Assembly (NCBI GenBank): GCA_017533165.1
Contig: JAFXIM010000234.1
Location: forward strand, 1-5,057
DNA: 5,057 bases
Direction: 5' to 3'
Source: Eggerthellaceae bacterium
Lineage (GTDB): Bacteria; Actinomycetota; Coriobacteriia; Coriobacteriales; Eggerthellaceae
The notes under the pieces are model-generated. The model searched no databases. It was not told where the DNA came from and saw only the letters and a program-made list of their open reading frames with translations. The position numbers were made by a program, and so were the translations under genes. Positions 1 to 4,758 of this stretch are shown one piece after another; within the stretch, counting starts at the first letter, position 1, and each line of letters starts with the position of its first letter.

Positions 1-963
1 CTGGTGACCATTTTCATCGGCAGTGTTGCCCAGGCGGGCGGTATCGATAACACCATCGCTTTCCTGTCCGACATTCCCGGCTTCCTGTCGGCTACCACCG
101 TTGCGTCGCCGGTTCTTGACGAAGCGGGAAATCAGGTCATCCAGAACGGTCTGCCGCTGTTCGGTGAGGCCAACACCTACGGTATCATCACCATCGTTTC
201 TGGCTTGGCATGGGGTCTTGGCTACTTCGGTATGCCGCAGGTCCTCATCCGCTTCATGAGCGTGCGCCACTCCGACGAGATCAAGAAGTCCCGTATCATC
301 GCCATGGTGTGGCTGGTCGTCTCCCTGTCCGCCGCTGTGTGCATCGGTCTCATTGGTCGCGCGGTGCTGCCCACTGAGTTCCTTACACAGGCATCTGCTG
401 AGAACGTATTCATCATTCTGTCCCGCATGATCCTGCCGTCCTTCTTCTGCGGCTTGGTTGTCTCCGGCATCTTCGCCGCTGCCATGAGCTCCTCTTCTTC
501 GTATCTGCTCATGTCCGGCTCTGCCGTGGCCAACAACATCTTCAAGGGCTTGCTCAAGCGCGATGCGACTGACAACCAGGTCATGATCGTTGCCCGCATC
601 ACTCTGGTTGCCGTTCTTATTTTCGGTTGCGCCATCTCACTTGATCAGAATTCTTCGATCTTCAACATCGTGTCGTATGCCTGGGCTGGTCTGGGCGCTT
701 CCTTCGGCCCGCTGATGCTGCTGTCGCTGTACTGGCGTCGCACCACTCTTCAGGGCGCAGCTGCTGGCATGATTACCGGTGGTCTGACCGTCATTCTGTG
801 GGATATGCTCATCGCTCCCTTGGGCGGTTGGTTCGCCGTGTACGAGTTGCTGCCGGGCTTCGTCCTGTCCTTCATCGTGATCGTTGTCGTATCCAAGCTT
901 ACCAAGGAGCCTTCCGAGGAAATTTACGAGGAGTTCGACCACTATATGGAGGCTGACTTCTAG
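1..963 (+). CDS. putP: Sodium/proline symporter, C-terminal part (5' end off window)
   Basis: This is the last 320 codons of a sodium:solute symporter (SSS family), a cytoplasmic-membrane protein that takes up proline, or a related substrate, with Na+. The reading frame is open from base 1, so the true start lies upstream; family members have about 500 residues. Fragment residues 68-81 read GLAWGLGYFGMPQV, close to E. coli PutP GAAWGLGYFGQP. Residues 225-237 (SYAWAGLGASFGP) match another PutP hallmark, and the following SLYWRR is also typical. The AAMSSSSSYLL stretch (about 159-170) corresponds to PutP MSTISSQLL, where a Ser-Thr pair helps bind Na+; here it is Ser-Ser. About seven hydrophobic helices are visible. 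The protein ends in an acidic cytoplasmic-type tail (EEIYEEFDHYMEADF). An intrinsic terminator follows the stop by 70 bases. The family is certain; proline as the exact substrate is inferred from similarity. Confidence 0.9.
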   Translation: MVTIFIGSVAQAGGIDNTIAFLSDIPGFLSATTVASPVLDEAGNQVIQNGLPLFGEANTYGIITIVSGLAWGLGYFGMPQVLIRFMSVRHSDEIKKSRIIAMVWLVVSLSAAVCIGLIGRAVLPTEFLTQASAENVFIILSRMILPSFFCGLVVSGIFAAAMSSSSSYLLMSGSAVANNIFKGLLKRDATDNQVMIVARITLVAVLIFGCAISLDQNSSIFNIVSYAWAGLGASFGPLMLLSLYWRRTTLQGAAAGMITGGLTVILWDMLIAPLGGWFAVYELLPGFVLSFIVIVVVSKLTKEPSEEIYEEFDHYMEADF

Positions 964-1033
964 GATCTAGCTTTCGGCTTGACCTTGGCTGAGCATATTT
1001 CCAAGGACTTGTGACGAGCGTAATCTAAAAAGA

Positions 1034-1068
1034 AAGGGACCTGGCTCTCATTGCCGGGTCCCTTGTTG
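1034..1068. terminator. Bidirectional intrinsic terminator between convergent genes
   Basis: AAGGGACCTGGC (1034-1045) pairs with GCCGGGTCCCTT (1053-1064) around a 7-base loop, giving a 12-bp stem with one G-U pair. On the minus strand the stem is followed by TCTTTTT, a good U-tract, so it should stop transcription of the PEBP gene efficiently. On the plus strand it is followed by the weaker TTGTTGT, ending putP. It lies between the two convergent stop codons. Confidence 0.9.
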
Positions 1069-1119
1069 TATGCACCAAATAGCCTAAGAAGATGCTTGTC
1101 GAGTGGTTTGCGAAGTCAT

Positions 1120-1632
1120 TTAGGCTCTGCTCATGAAGTCAAGCTCGACGCGTTCGAGAACGTGGGTGCGAATAGCCTTGCGGAATTCGTTTTGGTAATA
1201 ACCTTCCTCAAGGTCGAGCATGCAATCGAGCGCGTAGATGACAAGCGTGTACTCGTGGTCTTTATCGGGCGGGAAGGGCCCTGCATAGCGCCGTATGATC
1301 TCCGGTTTGCAGTGGGCTCCGGCAAGGGGCGACCAGTCGCTGTTAGTCCCCTGAACCATGTCTATGAGCTCGAGTGCGCTTGCGTTGTCGGGGATGAGGC
1401 GTGTTTGGGGGTCGATGTTGCAGGCGAGCCAGTGGATCCAGCAAAAACCCCCTACGGGGATGGCGTCGTAGTCGATGAATTCGACAGCCAAGGATGCGGT
1501 GCCTTCTGGAACCTTATCTATCTCGATGGGGAAGGAGACGAAGGGGTGCCCGTCGATCATGAGCTCTTCCTCAGCGTATTTTCCGTGGCGGTCGGGTAGG
1601 TAGCCATTCTCAAGAGGTATGGATACACGCAT
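1120..1632 (-). CDS. PEBP / YbhB-YbcL family (Raf kinase inhibitor-like) protein
   Basis: This is a 170-residue cytoplasmic protein with no signal peptide, of the phosphatidylethanolamine-binding protein family (E. coli YbhB is about 158 residues). The family fold forms a small anion or ligand pocket; its function in bacteria is poorly known. Visible signatures are D54-x-D56-A57-x-P59 followed by W65-x-H67-W68 (the DPDAP...WxHW block), then GPFPPDKDHEY (118-128), and YALD (133-136). A C-terminal helix segment HVLERVEL fits the family. The ATG at 1632 is chosen because AAGGA lies 8 bases upstream. An in-frame ATG further upstream (1698) would force translation through the hairpin at 1658-1679 and add residues unlike the family. 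The gene follows the 1703-2779 hydrolase by 70 bases on the same strand, and I see no convincing promoter in that gap, so read-through transcription is likely. The family is clear; the biological role is not. Confidence 0.85.
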   Translation of the reverse strand: MRVSIPLENGYLPDRHGKYAEEELMIDGHPFVSFPIEIDKVPEGTASLAVEFIDYDAIPVGGFCWIHWLACNIDPQTRLIPDNASALELIDMVQGTNSDWSPLAGAHCKPEIIRRYAGPFPPDKDHEYTLVIYALDCMLDLEEGYYQNEFRKAIRTHVLERVELDFMSRA

Positions 1633-1657
1633 CGCAGTTCCTTTCTTCCTATATGAA

Positions 1658-1679
1658 GCAGCCTCCCGAAGGAGGCTGC
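1658..1679 (-). terminator. UUCG-tetraloop hairpin after the second hydrolase gene
   Basis: GCAGCCTCC (1658-1666) and GGAGGCTGC (1671-1679) form a perfect 9-bp stem. Read on the minus strand the loop is TTCG closed by C-G, the very stable cUUCGg tetraloop, so the functional RNA is from the minus strand. It sits 23 bases after the stop at 1703. The bases that follow (TTCATATAGG) are a poor U-tract, so termination may be partial, letting some transcripts reach the PEBP gene. Confidence 0.65.
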
Positions 1680-1702
1680 CGATTGGTGCTTTGCTCAATT
1701 AT

Positions 1703-2779
1703 TTAGTAGCGAACGTAGATCATGTTGGAACGCACGCTGGCCACGCAGACGGTGTAACCGGTTTGGGGCGCGTGGATCATCTGACCGCCACCAATGTAGA
1801 TGCCGCAGTGCGAAGACGTGGTGCAAACATCGCCCGGTCTGGGCTCGGTGACACGCGTCCATCCCATAAAAGTGGTAGTGCTGCCAAGGCGGTAACCGAA
1901 CCTACCGCTCAGGCAGTAGCTAACAAGGCCTGAGCAGTCAAAGCTATCAGGTCCGCAGGCGGCCCATTTGTAGGGCTTACCGATCTGCGAATACGCGCGA
2001 TCAACTACAGCATTGCCCGAGACTGACTGGGGCTTGTTGTTGTTGACGTTGGCGGGAGGGGTGCTGGAGTTGCTGTTGCCCGCATTGCCGCTCTCCTCGT
2101 TGCGGATAGCCTCCTGGCGCATTGCCTCCTCACGAGCAGCCTGTTCCTGAGCCAGAAGCTCTGCGGCCTCCGCGGAAAGGGCGTTGTAGGTTGCCTGCAT
2201 CTCGGCAACAACGGCCTCGGCTTCCGCCTTAACCTCGGCTGCCTCCGCAGCCTTCTCGGCGGCGATGCGCTCCTGCTCCTCGTAGACGGCCCTCTGGGCC
2301 TCGATTTCGGCCTTGAGGTCCTTGGTCTGCTGGACCATTTCCGCATCGTCCTCATTCATGTCGTTGAGGAGATCCCAGTTGGTCGTGAAGGACTTGAAGT
2401 CGGTGGCGCCAAGAAGAAGGTCGAGGAAGGTAAGCGATCCCGAGCGGTACATGCTGCGAGCGCGTGTGCCCAGGTGATCCTGAAGAACGACGATTTGAGC
2501 TTTTGCCTCGTCGATGGCGGCCTGGGCCTCGTCCATCTTAGCCTGCGCAGCTTCTTGCTCGGCCAGCGCGTCCGCGTAAGCTGCGGATGCGATGTCAAGC
2601 TGCTCCTGCATGGCGTTGAGCGATTCGAGAACGGCTGCCGCTTCAGCGCGCTTTTCGGCCGAGGTGGGCACTGCGAGTGCCTGGCTGGGAAGGCAAGTCG
2701 TCACTGCTGCAGTGGCGCAGAGAGCTGCGCCGGCTCCTACAAAATTACGTCTGCTAATCGATTGAGAATGCTCTCCCAC
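1703..2779 (-). CDS. Tat-exported coiled-coil NlpC/P60 peptidoglycan hydrolase (paralogue B)
   Basis: This is a predicted secreted cell-wall hydrolase of 358 residues. NlpC/P60 enzymes are cysteine peptidases that usually cut the D-Glu-diaminopimelate (or Lys) bond of stem peptides. The start is a GTG at 2779: AGGGGG lies 6 bases upstream, and it aligns with the ATG of the neighbouring paralogue. An ATG at 2809 lies upstream of this ribosome binding site and is rejected. Residues 9-13 (SRRNF) are a twin-arginine motif followed by a hydrophobic stretch and ALA at 34-36, so this looks like a Tat signal peptide. Residues 40-103 and about 146-235 are Ala/Glu-rich coiled coil. Between them lies RARSMYRSGSLTFLDLLLG, typical of CwlO/PcsB/RipC-type proteins activated by FtsEX. 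A Ser/Asn/Pro linker leads to the NlpC/P60 domain (256-358) with C282 (DCSG), H324 and H336. It has more cysteines than its paralogue (C325 and C345 are extra). Activation by FtsEX is inference. Confidence 0.9.
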   Translation of the reverse strand: MGEHSQSISRRNFVGAGAALCATAAVTTCLPSQALAVPTSAEKRAEAAAVLESLNAMQEQLDIASAAYADALAEQEAAQAKMDEAQAAIDEAKAQIVVLQDHLGTRARSMYRSGSLTFLDLLLGATDFKSFTTNWDLLNDMNEDDAEMVQQTKDLKAEIEAQRAVYEEQERIAAEKAAEAAEVKAEAEAVVAEMQATYNALSAEAAELLAQEQAAREEAMRQEAIRNEESGNAGNSNSSTPPANVNNNKPQSVSGNAVVDRAYSQIGKPYKWAACGPDSFDCSGLVSYCLSGRFGYRLGSTTTFMGWTRVTEPRPGDVCTTSSHCGIYIGGGQMIHAPQTGYTVCVASVRSNMIYVRY

Positions 2780-2782
2780 GTA

Positions 2783-2800
2783 AAACCCCCTGTTCGAGCA
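2783..2800 (-). repeat. 18-bp leader repeat, copy 1 (over the RBS of paralogue B)
   Basis: The 18 bases here are identical to 4015-4032, upstream of the other hydrolase gene. Read on the minus strand they are TGCTCGAACAGGGGGTTT and include the AGGGGG Shine-Dalgarno sequence (2786-2791), six bases before the GTG start. This is a remnant of the gene duplication, possibly kept because it sets translation rate. Confidence 0.85.
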
Positions 2801-2810
2801 TCGTGTCACG

Positions 2811-2828
2811 TACGAGTATATATCCGTA
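2811..2828. promoter_or_regulatory. Imperfect 18-bp palindrome upstream of paralogue B (possible operator)
   Basis: TACGAGTAT and ATATCCGTA form two 9-base half-sites that match at 7 of 9 positions as an inverted repeat. It lies just downstream of a possible -10 box on the minus strand, near the likely transcription start, where a repressor could act. No equivalent is seen before the other paralogue. It may equally be chance in an AT-rich stretch. Confidence 0.2.
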
Positions 2829-2830
2829 TC

Positions 2831-2861
2831 ATATTACCACGCGTTGGAGCCATTCTTGCAA
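2831..2861 (-). promoter_or_regulatory. Possible promoter of paralogue B
   Basis: On the minus strand TTGCAA (2856-2861) is followed after 19 bases by TAATAT (2831-2836), which is preceded by TG, giving an extended -10 (TGGTAATAT). The -35 matches consensus at 4 of 6 positions and the spacing is long, so this is a weak call. It would give a leader of about 45 bases. Confidence 0.35.
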
Positions 2862-2916
2862 ATATGAGCTTATATACATAAGGCCAGATCAATCAGGGTA
2901 AAATCGTGCAAATGAA

Positions 2917-2940
2917 AGGGGAGGCTTCATTGCCTCCCCT
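2917..2940 (-). terminator. Intrinsic terminator after paralogue A
   Basis: AGGGGAGGC (2917-2925) pairs perfectly with GCCTCCCCT (2932-2940) around a 6-base loop. Read on the minus strand the stem is followed by TTCATTT. It lies 22 bases after the stop at 2963, so the upstream hydrolase gene appears to be a single-gene transcription unit, separate from the next one. Confidence 0.75.
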
Positions 2941-2962
2941 CATACGTCATCTGATTGAGCGC

Positions 2963-4012
2963 TTAATAGCGTACGTACCACATGCTTCGCTGCACCGGAG
3001 CGACCTTCACGACATCACCCGTGCGCGGCGCGTGGATCATCTGGCCGCCGCCGATGTAGACGCCCGTGTGGCCGTTGCGGATGCAGATGTCGCCCGGGAC
3101 GGGGTTGCTCACGCGCGGCCAGTCGTCGATCTCGTAGGTAGTCCAGTAACGACGGAAGTTACCGGTGAGGCAGTAGCCCACCAGGCCCGAGCAGTCGAAG
3201 CTGTTGGGGCCGCATGCGCCCCAGACGTAAGGCTTGCCGAGCTGGGCGTAGGCGCGGTCGACGACCACGTTGCCTGTGACCGTCTGGGCCTTGTTGTCGC
3301 CGGCGGAGCTGGATCCGGAGCTTTGCTGCTGGGCGGCAAGGGCTGCCTGGCGCTCTGCCTCGGCGCGCGCGGCCTCCTCCTGGGCCAGAAGCTCTGCGGC
3401 CTCTGCGGAGAGCTGGTCGTAGGTGGCCTGCATCTCGGCGACCATTGCCTCGGCCTCGGCCTTGACCTTCTCGGCCTCCGCGGCCTTCTCGGCGGCGATG
3501 CGCTCCTGCTCCTCGTAGACGGCCTTCTGGGCCTCGACCTCGGCCTTGAGGTCCTTGGTCTGCTGGACGGCGTCGGCGTCGTCCTCGTTCATGTCGTTCA
3601 GGAGGTCCCAGTTGGACGCAAAGGACTTGAAGTCGGTTGCCCCGAGGAGGATGTCGATGAAGGAAAGCGACCCGGAGCGGTACATGCTGCGGGCGCGCGT
3701 CCCCAGGTGGTCCTGGAGCTCGGCGATCTGCGCGTTGGCTTCGTCGATGGCGGCCTGGGCCTCGTCCATCTTGGCCTGGGCGGCCTCCTGCTCGGCGAGC
3801 GCGGTGAAGTAGTCGTCAGATGCCTTGTCGAGCTCAAGCTGCATGGCATTCAAAGACTCGAGCACGGCGGCTGCCTCTGCGCGCTTCTGCGCGGAAGTGA
3901 CGGCGTGGGCCGTTTCGGGCACAGCAAGGCCCGCAGCTGCAAGGGATGCGCCAAGGGCAGTGGTGCCAAGAATGAAGTTACGCCTGCTGAGTGTGTTTGT
4001 ATGCTCTCCCAT
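2963..4012 (-). CDS. Tat-exported coiled-coil NlpC/P60 peptidoglycan hydrolase (paralogue A)
   Basis: This 349-residue predicted secreted hydrolase is the tandem paralogue of the gene at 1703-2779. The ATG at 4012 is chosen because AGGGGG lies 5 bases upstream and because the Tat signal peptide starts directly after it; an ATG at 4033 lies upstream of that ribosome binding site. Residues 9-16 (SRRNFILG) are a good twin-arginine motif, with a cleavage site after AHA (35-37). The coiled coil spans about 40-216 with an internal RARSMYRSGSLSFIDILLG element (about 104-122), as in CwlO/PcsB/RipC proteins. A short Gln/Ser linker follows. The NlpC/P60 domain (about 248-349) has GKPYVWGACGPNSFDCSG near its start and catalytic C274, H315 and H327. 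By hand alignment the coiled coils of the two paralogues are about 85% identical but the catalytic domains only about 60%. The gene is more GC-rich than paralogue B, and it has its own leader and terminator. The exact bond cleaved cannot be told from the sequence. Confidence 0.92.
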   Translation of the reverse strand: MGEHTNTLSRRNFILGTTALGASLAAAGLAVPETAHAVTSAQKRAEAAAVLESLNAMQLELDKASDDYFTALAEQEAAQAKMDEAQAAIDEANAQIAELQDHLGTRARSMYRSGSLSFIDILLGATDFKSFASNWDLLNDMNEDDADAVQQTKDLKAEVEAQKAVYEEQERIAAEKAAEAEKVKAEAEAMVAEMQATYDQLSAEAAELLAQEEAARAEAERQAALAAQQQSSGSSSAGDNKAQTVTGNVVVDRAYAQLGKPYVWGACGPNSFDCSGLVGYCLTGNFRRYWTTYEIDDWPRVSNPVPGDICIRNGHTGVYIGGGQMIHAPRTGDVVKVAPVQRSMWYVRY

Positions 4013-4014
4013 AG

Positions 4015-4032
4015 AAACCCCCTGTTCGAGCA
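4015..4032 (-). repeat. 18-bp leader repeat, copy 2 (over the RBS of paralogue A)
   Basis: These bases are identical to 2783-2800. The Shine-Dalgarno AGGGGG is at 4018-4023, five bases before the ATG. Sequence further upstream of the two copies is mostly unrelated, so the duplicated block seems to begin about here. Confidence 0.85.
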
Positions 4033-4073
4033 CGTGGTTCGTTTAGCAAGTTGGCAAGTTACATGATTCAGCC

Positions 4074-4082
4074 ATCTTAGCA
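4074..4082 (-). promoter_or_regulatory. Possible extended -10 promoter of paralogue A
   Basis: On the minus strand TGCTAAGAT is an extended -10 (TGn plus TAAGAT, 4 of 6 to TATAAT). There is no good -35 at 16-18 bases. It would place the start of transcription near 4067, about 55 bases before the ATG. This is weak evidence. Confidence 0.3.
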
Positions 4083-4318
4083 CTCAATTGCAAGAAAGCT
4101 TCACGAGTGCTTCATATAAACACAACATGCACGAAAAGGGGAGGAGTGAAAAAGATTGCAACGAGCGAAGAAAAGATTTTTTGAGGAATGGGGAGCCAAA
4201 AGCTGAACAATCAGAGATGATGGATGTTGGAATGAGAAAGTTTCCGCAGGTAAAAAGATAAATAATGCTAGAATACGAGTGAAGGGAATTATAGATACGC
4301 CCGGTGGCGTGAAAATGG
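4083..4318. other. Intergenic region, purine-rich on the plus strand, no supported gene
   Basis: This gap separates the divergent hydrolase gene from the tRNA-tuf unit. It is AT-rich compared with both sides, and bases 4131-4240 are about three-quarters purine on the plus strand (83 of 110 by hand count). Short open frames exist on both strands (for example 74 codons at 4101-4325 minus) but lack a good ribosome binding site or recognisable protein features. It may be a decayed gene or an untranslated upstream region. Confidence 0.5.
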
Positions 4319-4347
4319 TTGACACGACTGATTCACTGGCGTATTAT
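4319..4347 (+). promoter_or_regulatory. Strong sigma-70-type promoter of the tRNA cluster
   Basis: The -35 is a perfect TTGACA (4319-4324), the spacer is exactly 17 bases, and the -10 is TATTAT (4342-4347, 5 of 6 to consensus). Transcription would start near 4354, about 74 bases before tRNA-Tyr. This strength fits a stable-RNA operon. It may also supply transcripts to tuf. Confidence 0.88.
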
Positions 4348-4427
4348 TCCTTTGCTCGGTTGTTCGGATGCTTTTCGAGCGAGCGAGTGGCAGCTTGAAA
4401 AGTACACATGAATTTAGTGCCGAAAAT

Positions 4428-4512
4428 GGGAGTGTGCCCGAGTGGCTAAAGGGGACGGGCTGTAAACCCGTTGGTTATGCCTACGTAGGTTCGAATCCTA
4501 CCGCTCCCACCA
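4428..4512 (+). tRNA. tRNA-Tyr (anticodon GTA)
   Basis: This is a class II tRNA with a long variable arm. The acceptor stem GGGAGTG (4428-4434) pairs with CGCTCCC (4502-4508), followed by discriminator A and encoded CCA (4510-4512). The anticodon arm is ACGGG-CTGTAAA-CCCGT with GTA at 4462-4464. The T arm is GTAGG-TTCGAAT-CCTAC. It is the first gene of the cluster. Confidence 0.97.
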
Positions 4513-4515
4513 TCT

Positions 4516-4591
4516 GCCTGTGTAGCTCAGTCGGTAGAGCACTTCGTTGGTAACGAAGAGGTCACCGGTTCAAGTCCGGTCGCAGGCTCCA
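4516..4591 (+). tRNA. tRNA-Thr (anticodon GGT)
   Basis: The acceptor stem GCCTGTG (4516-4522) pairs with CGCAGGC (4581-4587), followed by discriminator T and encoded CCA (4589-4591). The anticodon arm is CTTCG-TTGGTAA-CGAAG with GGT at 4549-4551. The T arm is ACCGG-TTCAAGT-CCGGT. It lies 3 bases after tRNA-Tyr, so it is processed from the same transcript. Confidence 0.97.
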
Positions 4592-4597
4592 TTTAAT

Positions 4598-4674
4598 GGC
4601 GGTGTAGCTCAGTTGGTTAGAGCACACGGTTCATACCCGTGGCGTCACTGGTTCGAATCCAGTCACCGCTACCA
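4598..4674 (+). tRNA. tRNA-Met (anticodon CAT), probably elongator
   Basis: The acceptor stem GGCGGTG (4598-4604) pairs with CACCGCT (4664-4670), with a G-U at the first pair, then discriminator A and encoded CCA (4672-4674). The anticodon arm is CACGG-TTCATAC-CCGTG with CAT at 4632-4634. It lacks the three G-C pairs at the base of the anticodon stem that mark initiator tRNA, so elongator Met is preferred. A CAT anticodon modified to read Ile (AUA) cannot be fully excluded, but the body resembles elongator Met. Confidence 0.9.
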
Positions 4675-4685
4675 TTAACATTTTC

Positions 4686-4714
4686 CGCGTCCGAATTTCG
4701 GGCGCGTCTTTTTT
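4686..4714 (+). terminator. Intrinsic terminator between tRNA-Met and tuf
   Basis: CGCGTCCGA (4686-4694) pairs with TCGGGCGCG (4698-4706) as a 9-bp stem with one U-G pair, followed by TCTTTTTT (4707-4714). This is a textbook intrinsic terminator shape. It lies 12 bases after tRNA-Met and only 44 bases before the tuf start, so either it leaks or it acts as an attenuator for tuf. A second short hairpin follows at 4721-4734 (TTCGC-TTAC-GCGAA). Confidence 0.8.
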
Positions 4715-4758
4715 GTTCTTTTCGCTTACGCGAATCTCTTTTCTAAGGAGTGTGAAAC

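Noticed and set aside
983..1006. Inverted repeat CCTTGG/CCAAGG after putP
   Set aside because: It has only 6 bp with a 12-base loop and no T-run. The much stronger hairpin at 1034-1064 explains termination.
1051..1599. A 182-codon plus-strand open frame opposite the PEBP gene
   Set aside because: It begins inside the terminator hairpin and is antisense to a gene with clear PEBP motifs.
1633..1698. Upstream ATG at 1698 extending the PEBP protein by 22 residues
   Set aside because: The extension runs through the 1658-1679 hairpin and has no family similarity, while the ATG at 1632 has a good ribosome binding site and begins at the usual family start.
2780..2809. ATG at 2809 as the start of paralogue B
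   Set aside because: It would be upstream of the AGGGGG ribosome binding site and would place ten extra residues before the Tat signal. The GTG at 2779 aligns exactly with the paralogue's ATG.
2906..4066. A 386-codon open frame on the plus strand, antisense to paralogue A
   Set aside because: It is a by-product of GC-rich, Ala/Glu-biased codons of the real gene on the other strand. The translation is low-complexity (Leu/Gly/Val/Asp rich), has no recognisable domain, and covers the terminator and leader of the real gene.
4269..4274. A second possible promoter (TAGAAT with TG extension) before the tRNA cluster
   Set aside because: No acceptable -35 at 16-18 bases, and the near-consensus promoter at 4319-4347 is sufficient.
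4101..4325. A 74-codon minus-strand open frame in the gap before the tRNA genes
   Set aside because: It has no good ribosome binding site, no family resemblance, unusual composition for this genome, and its start overlaps the strong plus-strand promoter.
4368..4553. A 61-codon plus-strand open frame crossing the tRNA genes
   Set aside because: It runs through tRNA-Tyr and into tRNA-Thr, whose structures fully explain the sequence.
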